Shown piece after piece: positions 27,910-39,655 of a DNA stretch of 64,000 bases. Below the pieces are notes generated by a model. The model was not told where the DNA came from and did no database searches. It saw only the letters and a list, made by a program, of their open reading frames with translations. This DNA comes from Mauremys mutica. Lineage: Eukaryota; Chordata; Testudines; Geoemydidae. The stretch spans positions 20,679,925 through 20,743,924 of the forward strand of contig NC_059087.1 in the NCBI RefSeq assembly GCF_020497125.1, read 5' to 3'. The translations under genes and the position numbers were made by a program. Numbering within the stretch: position 1 is the first letter of the stretch; every line of letters begins with the position of its first letter.

Positions 27910-28440
27910 TTAATGCAGTGACCCAGTTCCATCCAAAAATGCACTCGGTCCTAAAAGTGATGCCAATGCTAATAGGTCAATGGCCAGCAAAAGAGAGAAA
28001 TTTGAATGACATCTCCAAAATCAAGCATGATGCAGTGTAAGCTCACCTACATGCACCATAACCCACTTATTTTCCTCCAGAAGACATTTATTACCGGTAA
28101 CTTATTTGTAAAGGGAGAAAAAGGGTGCAGTGAGTCACAGAAATCTTCCTACTACAAAACTATCAGTCCCTTGGCTCTGACAAACAATAACTTGGCAGCT
28201 GTGTAATGTATTTTATCTTACTGATCTATATTTTTCAGAGTATTTTCATTGTAAACATATTAGCATGCTGTTGTCCTCCATCCACAGCTTTCATAGCTTC
28301 TCCCTGTGTTCTACAAGTGACCAGGTCCACCACATTTTCACAGATGAATGATATGCGTGGCTGCTTATTTCAGAAAATCCACCACTGTGCATTGATGTGC
28401 AATTAAAGGAGTGGATTTATTGAGACTGAGGTGATCTACA
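27910..28440 (+). repeat. Unidentified ancient repeat, copy A
   Basis: Collinear with 29475-29935 over most of its length. Shared blocks in order: GAGTCA[CG]AGAAATCT, AATGTATTTT, AAACATATTA, CTTTCATAGCTTCTCCC versus CTTTGTATGACTTCCCC, GTGGCTGCTTATTTCAG versus ATGGCTGCTTGTCTCAG, and TATTGAGACTGAGGTGAT versus TACTGAGACTGGGATGAT. I do not recognise the family. Confidence 0.6.
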
Positions 28441-28639
28441 TCTCTAAGGGCTTCTCTATATGGGAGATTTACTATACACTAATTTTAGTTTGTGCGCATT
28501 GATTAAAATGACCTTGATACACACAATGCAATTATTAAAGCATACTAATTTGCCAGTTAATACATATCATACAATTTACTCTGAAAGTTAATTAACTGCT
28601 TGTTTGTGTAAACACATTGCTTAATCACGCTAGTTGGCA

Positions 28640-28935
28640 CAGTGGTTCTCAACCTTTCCAGACTACTGTACCCCTTTCAGGAGTCTGATTTGTCTTGCGT
28701 ACCCCCATATTTCACCTCAGTTAAAAACTATTTGCTTATAAAATTAGACATAAAAATACAAAAATTGCTTACTTTCTCATTCTGTCTGTATGAAATTTTA
28801 GTTTGTACTGACTTTGCTAGTACTTTTTATGTAGGCTGTTGTAAAACTAGACAAATATCTAGATGAGTTGATGTACCCCCTGGAAGACCTCTGTGTACCC
28901 CCAGGAATACACATACCCCTGGTTGAGAACCATTG
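28640..28935. mobile_element. hAT non-autonomous element
   Basis: Termini CAGTGGTTCTCAACC and GGTTGAGAACCATTG are inverted repeats with one mismatch. Flanks AGTTGGCA and GCTTGGCA agree at 6 of 8 positions, consistent with a decayed 8-bp duplication. No transposase frame. Confidence 0.8.
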
Positions 28936-29009
28936 GCTTGGCAATCACCTAACTTGTACCCCACTGCCCACGCTGCCTTCCATGACACCAGGGTCTATCG
29001 ACTCTGTCT

Positions 29010-29260
29010 AGTCTTAATTATTGTAATCATCTCCTGTCTGGCCTCCCATGTCCAGTCTGCTCAAAATGCTACTACTTATGTCCTTTGAACACTTTCATTA
29101 TCTTCCTTCATTTACAGCACCATAATGAGTTAGGCACAACTCCCTTAATCTCCTGGGAAAACCTCACCCCTTACCTATAATTCTATGATTCTAAATTCCT
29201 CATAAAGAGTCTCTCCAGTGTAGCCAAGCCCATAAGCACACAGCCTTGCTCTGCCCCTTC
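29010..29260 (+). mobile_element. L2-like LINE fragment, first copy
   Basis: ATTATTGTAATCATCTCCTG and the following TGGCCTCCCATGTCCAGTC translate in one frame as a YCNxLLSGLP-type stretch, resembling the 3' part of L2-clade reverse transcriptase ORFs. Heavily diverged. A second similar segment is at 30220-30560. Confidence 0.4.
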
Positions 29261-29474
29261 TCTCCCCCTGAGAAACGACAGCTGCTGCTGGACTAGAGCA
29301 TCCCACCTACATGCCTGAATTGGGCCACTCCAGTGCTGCACTCAGCAGAGAGCGGAGTAATACTCACAGTCTCACAAAGGTATGCTAACCAGTTTCACCT
29401 TTTTTTTTTTTTTTGACTCTCTCATTACTTGTATTGTTTATCTCACTGTCTGAAATTTCTCAAGCCCGAGACAC

Positions 29475-29935
29475 TACAGTGACTGGTCCTATGCACATGT
29501 GTCTTACTCCTAAATGTGCTGCTGTTGCTAAGTTTATGACCAACAAAATGAGAACAATTTGGTTGACATTTCCCTTATCAAATATGCTCCGAGGTGCATG
29601 TTCCACTTTACTGCCTCTGAGATTAATTCTACAGTGTCTTATTTGAGTCAGAGAAATCTCACTACCTCTGTACCTCTAACTTGCCTGCCAGGGAATGTAT
29701 TTTCATTTCCTTTTCCACATCTTTCTGTGTATTATAATTTCAAACATATTAACAAGCTGTTTCCTGCAGCTACACCTCTGAAAGCTTTGTATGACTTCCC
29801 CTTTGTACTATGCAGGGGCCCATACTTGCCACATTATCACAAGTGCAACATGCATGGCTGCTTGTCTCAGAATATTTGCCATTGTACCTTGGTCCAGAGT
29901 ACAGTGGGTCTACTGAGACTGGGATGATTGCTCAC
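29475..29935 (+). repeat. Unidentified ancient repeat, copy B
   Basis: Second copy of the sequence at 27910-28440, in the same orientation and order. See that entry for the shared blocks. Confidence 0.6.
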
Positions 29936-30219
29936 TACACTTTAAATTGGCTCTAAATTTCATCCTGATTCTGTTTGAATCAACTGGAACTTGCATAACT
30001 AGATTTTTACTATGAAAAGTACGTGGAACTTGAACTTGAACTACACTGATTGCTGCTCCATAGGACTGTTTCTTAATTGTTAGGTCATCCTTTGGTTCTT
30101 TCCTTATGCTTCCATTTTCAGTTTTCCATTTAAATTAATTCTAGATGTAAAAGTCATATGAAGAAAATAATTTCAATTAACCTGAAGAATTTCCTTCTCT
30201 TTAAATCTTTCTGAGGGGC

Positions 30220-30560
30220 ACCTGGTCTGTCTCCATCTAGCCTTAATTTCTGTGACCGGCTTGTTTGGCTTCCATGTCTTTCACCTCTTCCTCCTGTAGT
30301 CTGTTAAAAAATGAGGCTGCCCAAAGTAAACTTCCCATCCCATCACTCCATCAGTGTTTCTTTAATCTTTTCATTAGCTATCTGTCTCTTACAACATCCT
30401 ATTAAATTTTTTCCTCATCTACATAAAGTCCTCCATAATCTTGCCTCATATAGTAAACCTCTGCTCCATTTTGCCTGCTCCTGATGCCTTTGCTAGATTC
30501 ATTACTTTATTCCTCTGACTTTTCCCATTCTTCATGATGTGCCTCTTCAGGGTGGCTCTA
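30220..30560 (+). mobile_element. L2-like LINE fragment, second copy
   Basis: Contains GCCTTAATTTCTGTGACCGG, CTTGTTTGGCTTCCATGTC and GTCCTCCATAATCTTGCCTC, which parallel the segment at 29010-29260 and, by translation, the L2 reverse transcriptase 3' region. Degenerate. Confidence 0.4.
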
Positions 30561-30788
30561 TTGATCTATTAAGTAAGGGGGCAAATATGTAGTTCTGTCT
30601 AATGCACAAAGTAAACAAACAAAAAAAGAAATATGTTCCCCTCTAATCTAGTACTTATAGGAATCATAAGCTCTGGTTCTGCAAGCACTTATACATATGC
30701 GTAATGTAAGGAGATGAGTAAGAGGTGATGTTACTTGGAACTAAAGACCTGATCCTGTGCGTAACTTTAAGCATGTGTGTAGTTCTAG

Positions 30789-30914
30789 TAGGGTAACCAG
30801 ATGTCCTTATTTTATAGGGACAGTCCCGATATTTGGGGCTTTTTTTTTTTATAGGGGCTCCTATTACCTCCCACCCCTGTCCTGATTTTTCACACTTGCT
30901 ATCTGGTCACCCTA
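30789..30914. mobile_element. Short hAT MITE, 126 bp, perfect target duplication
   Basis: Begins TAGGGTAACCAGAT and ends ATCTGGTCACCCTA (13 of 14 inverted). The 8-bp duplication AGTTCTAG lies at 30781-30788 and 30915-30922. The interior has a T10 run. The family is common in turtle genomes as I recall it. Confidence 0.93.
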
Positions 30915-31473
30915 AGTTCTAGTGAATTTGGTGACACTACTCATGTGCTTAGTTAAGCACAGGGGCCTATCATAGATACAAAATTGTCAAACAGAATAGT
31001 CTCCTATTATTATTTTTGTAAATGAAGGCTTTAATTCTGAAGCCATTTAGGAGGCCAGCAGCGAAGTGGCAGGACATGATAATGCCGTGCACAGCTTCAC
31101 TCTGGCTTTTGGGAAAGAAAATATTTAATAGATGGACTTGACCAAGGCCTCGTTCGTGCAGGCTGCTCTGTCTGGGCAAACCCTTACATCTGTGTGAAGC
31201 CCCGCTGAAGTGAACGGAGCTCTGCATACCTGCAGGACGGGAGCTCCGTGGAGTCGCTAGCCGGGCTAAGGCCCGAGCCTCGCTTGCCCTTGAGGGATTG
31301 AAGACAAAATAAAATTCTCCTAGAAAACTGCGCATCGCTCAGCTCCCAAGGCCTCGGATGGGGCTGCCTCACTGCGGGACCAAGGCCGCACTGGGGCCGG
31401 GCCTAGAGCTGCTGAGCAGCCGGGACCGCACTGCCCGGAGCCCGGCTACCTCTGAGCCTGGGCCACACACAGG

Positions 31474-31493
31474 ACTACATTTCCCACCATGCA
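31474..31493 (+). promoter_or_regulatory. ZNF143/STAF-type site
   Basis: ACTACATTTCCCACCATGCA matches the long ZNF143 consensus (ACTACAATTCCCAGCATGC type) with two substitutions. It is about 190 bp upstream of the MED15 ATG. Confidence 0.65.
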
Positions 31494-31567
31494 TCGGGGG
31501 AAGAACGGTTAGCCAGAACGAGGCCAAAGGAGACTTCATTTTCCAGCGCAGTAGCGCGCCCACTGCG

Positions 31568-31590
31568 CCGGAAGTTGATGTCACTTCCGG
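31568..31590. promoter_or_regulatory. Palindromic ETS-CRE-ETS cluster
   Basis: CCGGAAGT (31568-31575) and ACTTCCGG (31583-31590) are exact inverted ETS/GABPA sites. TGATGTCA (31576-31583), a one-base variant of the CRE, sits between them and shares one base with the right site. This is about 90 bp before the start codon. Confidence 0.7.
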
Positions 31591-31679
31591 GTTAGCCTGT
31601 GGCGGATCGTCGTCAGCGGCGGAGGGAAGCGCGGCGGCGGCGGCGGCGGCTGGGGCTGGCGGCGGCGGCAGCAGCGGGG

Positions 31680-31747
31680 ATGGACGTGTCTGGGCAGGAG
31701 ACCGACTGGCGCAGCGCGAACTTCCGGCAGAAGCTGGTCAGCCAGAT
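31680..31747 (+). CDS. MED15: MED15 exon 1 (start codon)
   Basis: Encodes MDVSGQETDWRSANFRQKLVSQ plus two bases of an isoleucine codon; the donor is AT|GTGAGTAC. The first 12 residues match the human protein as remembered. The ATG is the first in a strong context after the (GGC)n leader (GGGGATGG). It begins the KIX domain. Confidence 0.95.
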
Positions 31748-34700
31748 GTGAGTACGGGGCCCCGTGGGGACGCGGGGGCGGGAGCGGAGCAGCCTAGGCC
31801 GCAAGCGCGCCCTGCTTCGGCTGCCCGGGCAGGGAGACGGGCTGGGCAGCCGGGACACCCCTCGCGCTGCAGCCGGAGGGTGGGGGGCCCGCTCCCCGCC
31901 GGCGCCTGTCTCTGGAGCTGGCAGGCCGCCCCGATGTGTCTCTCTCCTGCCGTGTTGCGCCGCCCCCGTCCTGGTCGGCAGCCGCTTCCCGTGGGGGTGG
32001 CCCCAGGGGCTGCCTGCCTCCTTGCTGCCCGCTGGCAGCCCCCGCCACCCCGCCACACTCTCCCCGCCAACCCGGCTGTGTGTCTCTGGGGCTGGCTTCC
32101 CTGCCCACGGCTCAGTTATCCGGAGCCAGCCGACCACGCCGCTGCCCCTGTCCCCTTCCAGCGGCCGGGGGGGCGGGCGCCCCAATTCCCCCGCTATGAA
32201 CGCACTCCGGGGGAGGCTGCCCACGCTGCTTTCTCCCCTGAGCTCCCTTACCGCCTCTTCTGTGGGATCTGCTGACCACCCCCTGCGGCTTCCTGACCAA
32301 CCTGGTAGCCTCTGCGGTTTAACAACAATGTTAAATAAACCGCAGGCAGTGTGGGCCCTACACTCTGCACTGCTTTGCTTTGTTATTTATGGGTAGCAAA
32401 CAATTCCAAACAGGCTTAACATTTCTATCCTGATGTTTATATGTTTCACAATTTAACCACCTGGCCTCATTCCTGTAACCCTTGTTCCCTATCCTATTTT
32501 ATTTGTTTTGGTCTTCATGGAGGTTCATGTCTGAATTTAGGTTATAAACTATTCAGGGCAGAGAGCAGCTTTGCTTGTGCCTTTGCTTATGCCTTGCATG
32601 CTTTTTGGGTGTTCAGAGCTAATATGTTACACTTTTAGTTTGTTCTGAGAAGTCACCTGTCTTACACAGACAATCTGCAGGGGCAAGGAAACTTGGAGCT
32701 AATGCGATTAAACTTTTTTTTTCTGTCTGTGCATGTCAATCTATAGCAGTCTTCTGTCAGTGATATTTAAAAAATGGATGCTGATGAATTCCTTCAAGAG
32801 AAGCTTAAAATAACAGATTAAGTAAATGTATCAGTCTTAGCAAACTATCTTAATTAAAAATAAAATAGTTGTATAACAAGGAATGCCACTTAAACATTTA
32901 AAATTCTGGAAACTGGAAAGTAGATAGCCCATGAACTGAGAGAGTATTTTAATACTGTTTTGCGTTATTTTAAGCACTGACAGTTTTCCTCAGATCCAAA
33001 ATCTTTTGTGTTCTACAAGTGACAGTGCCTCCACTGAACTATATAACACATCTCAGACATGAAAGTAGCCATACGTGTTGTTTTAATTTAAAAAAAAAAT
33101 GCTGTTGCTGGTATTGGTGAATCATTATTATAGTGCTTTTATAGAGATTGGGTTCATGTGTCACATCTGAAATTAGTTTGGCAGTTTCATCTTGTTGCAG
33201 TTAGAATAAAATAAGACTTGCCACAACCAGGTGTTATAATAGCTCGGTGTGATATGTAGCATCAGGGTTGGGAGCTGTTGCCTAGGAATGTTTTTGAGGT
33301 CTGATCACGCATTGGTTCCTCTTCCCATGCTTCCGTTTTCACCTTCAGTGAGTCATAAGTAACTGACATGTAAAGGAAATAATTAAAATAATTACTATGT
33401 AGATTTCCTTTGGAAAATGTTCTGTAACCAGAGAAAGTGTTTAACAAGATCTTGCAAAATAGTCCTGAAAACTCACTAGTCCATGCACAAATCTTCTTGT
33501 TCACCTTTACAAGATGATGATAATTACTGTTACTTGCCATTAACAAATATTCACACTATTAAGAATCATTTAAAATAAATTAAGTGTATGAAAATATTCA
33601 AGTGACCCATCTTTTGAGAGAGTCTCTTGGATATGGTATATCTGCATAGGTGGTAAATGAGTCAGCTTCTGTTACTGCGATTTCAAACATGGATTCCCTC
33701 TATCAGTCTGATTTTAGGCATTTGCTGGAGGTAGCCATAAGATGGTGGTATGGCCAGAAGCAAAACATCCATACAAGTCTTGTTTCAATTATAAATAGTC
33801 TCGGATACTAGTGGCCACTAGGTTTTGTTGACTTTTCTGCAAAGCTTTTGGGAATGGATGTGAAGATGCTTCAGTACGTTTGCTCTTTTGAGAACTCCAA
33901 AGGGTAGTAAGAGGTGCTTATTTTTCCCTGCAGGGGGTTGTCTTGTGCAGGGTTCCATTTTATTTATGTGCATGTTTCAACTGGTAGGGGCAGTAAGGTT
34001 ATCAGTGGTGGATGACTCTTAGACCTTATGATTCTTTTTGATTAAACGTGGATACTACAGTTCCTGTGATCTCCAACTGTTTGAGAGAACTGAGGAAGTA
34101 TATGGTAGAGAATGGCTTAGGCTCATTCTGGATATGATGGAAGCTGTGCTCCTAGATACAGGAAAATGTTAGAGGAGTGAGTGGGGGCTGAGAATGTCTT
34201 CTGTTTGAGGTGTATGTCCCACACTTGTCAGTGTGATCCATTGCTGTTCCTGGTTGTCAGCCGAGAATACCATGATGTGTCATTTTCCATCTATGGCTGC
34301 TCAGGAAGCTGAGACAGTTTCTCTGGTGCGTGTCTTGGTACTTGAAGCTATGCCCTTGTATCAAGATTATTGCAATGTACTGTATTTGGGACAATCCTTG
34401 AAACCTTCAAAGCTTCATGTAGGGCAGAATTGAATGGTATGAATGTGAACAGAATATATAAGGGCTCTGCACAAGTGCCCTGTTTGGTTTAATTATACTC
34501 ACTATTTCTACACTGTAAATACCTAGATAGAAAGGTGCCTGGTACTCATGGATTGCCTCTTGCTCTATATCTTCTCGTAGGAGTTCTAATTCGCAGGGTC
34601 CATTCTCGCTGTAAATTCCTGTCAGACTCCCTATGGCCAGCAACAGTGTGTTTCCAGTAGAGAACTCACATCACTAGACCCTGCACCCTTCAACAGTTTG

Positions 34701-35189
34701 CTCCAGTCTCAGGGCACTTTACAAAACTTATTTGCTTGCACTTCGTATTGGCCATTATAAATAATAGGAGCAGGTGATGCTATTGCTAGTAAAGAGTTGT
34801 TGAAAATATATCTGTTTTATTGATTTAAGGTGCTTATGTTTAGTATTATTCATCACTAACATTTAAAAAAGTGCAGAAATACAAAAATGTAGAGGTGATT
34901 TTCTTAAATTGTGTACAGAGGGAAGGAAAATTACTGATCCTTAAACTGTCAATTGCAAAAACAAACTTATCAATGGGAGCCAGTTTACTTGAAAAAGGTA
35001 AAATTGTCAGTAGGGTACAAAAAGCAGTAATATTTGCCTGTTAATTCACTGGGGCTTTAATAGTTAAACTTACAAGGTGTTCATACCAAAAGGTGTCTTT
35101 GGGTATATTATATGTTCTAGTACATCTAAAAAAACACATTAAGGTTGCAAAGTCAAACACACCAAAGTTAAGAAATGCCACTATTAAGG

Positions 35190-37165
35190 GTGACTGTACA
35201 ACCGGCAGCTAGATTCCACTCTCGGCACATTGAGTACCATAGTCCAGGCATATACTCCAACAAACGATACAGATGAAGAGGACAAAAGAGAGATTATGTG
35301 CAGAATTGAATGATGAAAGAAATACCAAACCACAATCTTGTCCTGGTTATGGGAGATTTTAATGCCCATAACAGAAATGAAAGATGAGGTTGGGAAACAA
35401 TCATCGGCCCACATACAACTGGAACAATGACAGACAATGGAACAAGACTTCTTGAATTTTGTGCCGAAAACAATCTTAGTATCTGCAATTCTTTCTTCCA
35501 ACATAAAAACATCACAAAAAGACCTGGATTTCACCAGATGGCCTTACACAAAATGAGATCAACTATATCTGTGTTAGTAAGAGGTGGAAAACATTAGTGT
35601 TAGACACGAGTATTCAGAGGAGCAGATATAGGGAGCAATCACTACTTGCTGAAAGCAAACCTCAAATTGAAGTTTAAAGTGCTCAAAAAAGAAAGAAGAC
35701 AGATTAGTCAATACACGGAAACTACAAGGTTGCAGGATACGAAAAGAGTACCAGATAGAGGTCAAGTACAGGTTTGAGGCCCTTAAAGATCTTGAAGAAA
35801 ACGAAGTGGAAAAATACTCGGATCTTTTCAAAACAGCTATGCTAGAAGCAGCTGAAAAGATAATTGGTAGAAAGAGAGGAAGCAGTAAAGAACAGTGGAA
35901 GAAGAAACATGGAAAATTATAGATGAAAGAAGAAAACAAAAGGTTCTAGTACTACAACATGCGATGGAAGAAACAAAACAAATCTACAGGAACCTTGACA
36001 AAGCAGTAAAAAAACAGTGCAAAAAGGATAAGCAAAATGGGATTGAAAGTAAGGCTAGTGAAGCTGAAGGGGAAAGAAATGATACATGAACAACCTACAC
36101 TATCATGAAACAGTTAACAGGATATGGATCAAAATTCAGAAATGTCCCAGTGAAAGGGAAACGAGGAATTTTGAAAACACAAGAGGAACAAGAAAATAGA
36201 TGGGTGGAAGGCTTCAAAGAAATGCTAAACCAACCAGAACCAATGACAAGATTGGAATTTAACAATGATAAACCATAAGACCTAGAAATAGATGTATCCG
36301 AGGTAAAAATCAAAGAATTTAAAAAAGCACTGCAGAAGCTGAAAAACAACAAGGTGCCTAGGTTGTTCATTCTGAGATGCCTAAATTTGGAGGTGAAGAC
36401 ATGGAATCAGTCATCTGTTTGCTGTGCAACAAAATATGGATGACGGAGAAAATGCTGGAAGAATGGACCCTCGGTATCATAATCAAGTTACCAAAGAAAG
36501 GTGATCTAAACAATTGTTCAAATTGGAGGGGAGTAACACTTCTATCTGTCACAGGAAAAGTATTAGCAGCAGACCTCCTGAACAGAATGAAAGGAAAGAT
36601 AGATACCATCCTATGTGAGCAACAATCTTGATTTAGACAAGGGAGATCATGCACAGATGCTATTTTCACCCTGAAATGGATTATTGAGAACACAACTGAA
36701 TTCCAAGGCAGTCTTGTCATCAATTTTGTGGACTTTCAAAAGGCATTCAATAGTGTAAACAGAGAAACAATATGAAAAATTGTGAAACAATATGGAATTC
36801 CAACAAAATTAATCAACATTATGAAGGCATTCTACGCCAACTCAAAATGCTGCATTAAAATGGAAAATCGATTGAGTACGCCATTCAGCATCAAGATACG
36901 TGTAAGGCAGGAGTGCGTCCTGTCTCCTTTTTTGTTTTTGCTAGCCATCAGCTATGGATTAAAACAATGCGACAGTGATACATGTGGCCTAAAATGGAAC
37001 CATTCAAGGCTATTTGGTCTAGACTTTGCTGATGACATCGCTCTTATTAATGAAGATGCCAACGGACTACAAAAATGCAAAAACCAAGTAAAAGTAGTAA
37101 TGGAGAAGATAGATTTAAGATACAGTGCAAAGAAGTGTAAAGTCATGTGTAAAGTCATCTAATTC
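35190..37165 (+). mobile_element. RTE-like non-LTR retrotransposon, degenerate
   Basis: The plus strand carries broken frames of an APE endonuclease (near 35240-35600, with VQAYTPTNDTDEEDKREI and LVLVMGDFNAHNRNE, the second being the GDFN motif) and then a reverse transcriptase (36400-37160) with PKKGDLNNCSNWRGVTLLSV, GFRQG-type and VRQECVLSPFLF motifs and a catalytic FADD box (LDFADDIAL near 37020). Stops and frameshifts separate the pieces and the C-terminal end is missing. Clade assignment to RTE is from motif resemblance; another APE-type clade is possible. Confidence 0.75.
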
Positions 37166-37500
37166 TCCAGAGTAGCATTCAGCTGCCTTACCCATGAGAT
37201 CATCCTTTCTCTAATCCAGTGTCTCATTCACTACACATCTTCCACTTTCTCAGCAAATGAGGCAAGGGTCCCACAAACAAACAACTCATTCTCTACACAA
37301 CCTTGATTTAATCCCTGAGTACTGTCCCTCCTGTGCACTGAATGAAGCAGGTGTCCTCTGGAAAAAATAGTGATTGTGAGAGATGGCAATTTCCTTGACA
37401 AATAGTATTAAATGAAGTTAAATCTTACTGAATCAAGTTTAAGTATCTTAGGAGTTTATTGTATTAAAAATGCAAATGTTTGTCTTATTGTGGGCTTGCA

Positions 37501-38202
37501 TGTAATGTCTCTGGAGGAAGACATGACTAAGGAAAACCAGGGAAAGTGTTAGCAGCTTCACAGGACTATTTAATGCAATGTGCCAGACAAGAATGAACTT
37601 TTAAAGTTAAGTGGGTTTTCCAGTTAATCTCTAGGGAGAGAATATGCAAATATACCCCGTCCAGTTATATAAGAATGTAGCCATTTGACGCTTTGCCCTG
37701 AGGAGAGGGGACCTTTGTCTGCTGATCATCTGTTATGTGAGGACAAGATCAGAGGCCCAAACTGTGTAAAGGAGTGACTCTCAGATTCATGGAGGTATTT
37801 GTTCTGCGCTAACAGCTGTTGTGAACTTGTAACCACAGGAAAACGTGCTTGGTGGGGTTTGACTCCTGCCAGAACCCTTGTTGGAGTTGGGGTGATCTCT
37901 GGTAAGCTTATTAGCATGCATGTAGGCTCTTTTTTTGTTTTACTATTTTCCCTGTAATGCTTTCACCTTAAGAATAAATGTGCTTGCTTAGGAAAAGCTG
38001 TGTTGGACCTTAAATTGTGATCAGTTACGCAATTATGCCTCTGAGGAGAAAAACAAAGCAGGCGTGCTTGTGCAGTCTGACTTACTGGGGAACTGTGTAG
38101 CTTGGAAATATCTGGGTCAGAAGTGAGGTACATGTCTCTGTCCAAGTGAGGTGATGGCTGGGGAGCCGGAAGCCTAAGAGTGAGTGCCATTGGTGGATTA
38201 CA
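37501..38202 (+). mobile_element. Candidate solo LTR-like repeat
   Basis: Begins TGTAAT and ends ATTACA. It contains a TATA-like TTATATAAG near 37663 and AATAAA near 37973 in the order expected of U3-R-U5. I recognise the part around CCTGTAATGCTTTCACC as a repeated reptile sequence. No target duplication is evident and there are no internal genes, so the ends are uncertain. Confidence 0.4.
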
Positions 38203-38630
38203 GAGGGAATACAGGTGCAGATGCCCTGAACTGTGGTAGTGATCATGTAACTAGACTGTGTCATAATGTATACACATGAGGGCTGAATTAGAATTACATG
38301 TGTGTGAGAATCAAAGATTAATTAGAGGGAGCTGGTCAGGCTTTTAATGTATTTAATTTACATTATTTCAATATAGCAAATTTAAGCCTTAATATAGGTT
38401 GTCGTCATTTCAAATTTAATTCTAAAATGAAATTTAAAAATTGATTAAAAAAAAAAACAGAAACAGGTTTATCCACCTTGATCACAGCATGGTTCTCCCT
38501 CCTGACAGAGAGGAAAGTACCAGCTTGGGGGACACAGGTTAAGCAGCTGAGTGAGAGGATGCAGGAACAGTGTAGGGATCATAGTAGTGAGGATGTTTTT
38601 GAAAGCGAGGGATAGAGTTGAGGCAGTGCA

Positions 38631-38845
38631 AGAGAGGAAGGATGGTCTACTGGCTAGCATCTGGACCTTGGGAGACCTGGGTTTAATTCCCTGCTCCATG
38701 ACGGACTTCCTGTGTGACCTTGGGCAAGTTACTTTGTCGCTCTGTCTCAGTTTCCCATCTTCAAAAATGGGGATTATATAGCACCTTCCTGTCTCACAGG
38801 GGTGTTATGAGGATAAATACACTAAAGATCATGAGGTGCACTGAT
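38631..38845 (+). mobile_element. MIR/CORE-type SINE
   Basis: A tRNA-derived head with a GGGTTTAATTCCC box B is followed by TGTGTGACCTTGGGCAAGTT, CTCAGTTTCCCATCTTC, AAAATGGGGATTATA and GGGGTGTTATGAGGATAAAT. The order is exactly that of MIR-type SINEs and it is less diverged than the other MIR fragments here. Confidence 0.85.
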
Positions 38846-39244
38846 TCTAGAATGGTAGGGGCTGTAGACGTATCATTGATGGGTGTGAAAGTTTTGAGAG
38901 GAGAGACTGACGTTCCCCAACAACACCCATTGAATAGCTCCATTCCTCCCTGCACAGTTCCAACACATCTATCATTGTTGTAGCCTGCATATTCTCCCTT
39001 CCACTGTTCAGACTTCTGTATCACTACTCCAGCGGCACCAACGTGTCCCCTGTCATTCCATTGCATCAGTGCCCCCATGCATTCCTTTGAACCCTCCCAT
39101 ACCAGTTCCATTCTCCTCTTTGTGATTCTAGGACCCCGGTAAGCTTGGAGGGATGAGGAGGAGATGGAAATGTGGTGGGGCTGTGAGAAGTGTCCTGTAC
39201 CAGTTGGAGGGAAGAAAAGACAGGAGAGTGGAGATGCTGGGGCG

Positions 39245-39380
39245 TGGTCTACACTTAACATATAGGTCAACAGCTACAGCGCTCAGGAGTGTGAAAAATC
39301 CACACCGAGTGCTGTAGCTATGCCTACCTAACTCCCAGTGTAGATGCCGCTAGGTTGACAAAAGAATGCTTCCATCAGCC
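39245..39380. mobile_element. MITE fragment (GTCTACACT-end group)
   Basis: Contains GTGGTCTACACTTAACATA, CTCAGGAGTGTGAAAAATCC and CTCCCAGTGTAGATGCCGCT, the same modules as at 20960-21137. The right terminus is not clear. A further fragment with ATCTACACTACAGGGTC is at 39704-39730. Confidence 0.65.
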
Positions 39381-39405
39381 TAGCTTTTCATAAATCCATG
39401 ATCTG

Positions 39406-39655
39406 GTTCTCAAACTCTGGGTCAAGACCCCAAAGTGAGTCGGGACCCCATTTTAATGCAGTCGCCAGGGTCAGCATTAGAGTCGCTGGGGTCTGGAGCT
39501 GAAGATGAAGCCTGAGCCCCACTGCCTGGGGCTGAAGCCAAAGCCCAAGGGCTTAAGCCCAGGGTGGAGGGGATTGGGCTCTGGCCACCCCCACCCAGGG
39601 TCATGTAGTAATTTTTGTTGGCAGAAGGGAGTCATAGTGCAATGAAGTTTGATGT
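39406..39655. mobile_element. hAT-type element related to 4904-5261, reverse orientation
   Basis: GGTTCTCAAACTCTGGGTCA, ACCCCAAAGTGAGTCGGGAC, CATTTTAATGCAGTCGCC and ATAGTGCAATGAAGTTTGA are counterparts, in reverse order and complement, of the element at 4904-5261. Confidence 0.65.

Larger units (their letters stand above)
27801..31250. other. Intergenic region between divergent KLHL22 and MED15
   Basis: No exon is recognised. It contains two collinear diverged repeat copies (27910-28440 and 29475-29935), two L2-like fragments after them, a hAT element at 28640-28935 and a short hAT MITE at 30789-30914. Confidence 0.75.
31250..32260 (+). promoter_or_regulatory. MED15 CpG-island promoter and 5' UTR
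   Basis: A GC/CpG-rich block surrounds MED15 exon 1. Upstream of the ATG (31680) are a ZNF143-like site at 31474-31493 and an inverted ETS pair with a CRE-like centre at 31568-31590. A (GGC)n run precedes the start codon in the 5' UTR. No TATA box is visible. Transcription probably starts close to or just after the ETS pair. Long open frames in all six frames here are a base-composition effect. Confidence 0.85.

Noticed and set aside
31358..32275. 305-codon plus-strand frame and several antisense frames around MED15 exon 1
   Set aside because: They cover promoter, 5' UTR and intron 1 of MED15 in a GC-rich block. The true reading frame is fixed by MDVSGQETDW and the donor at 31747.
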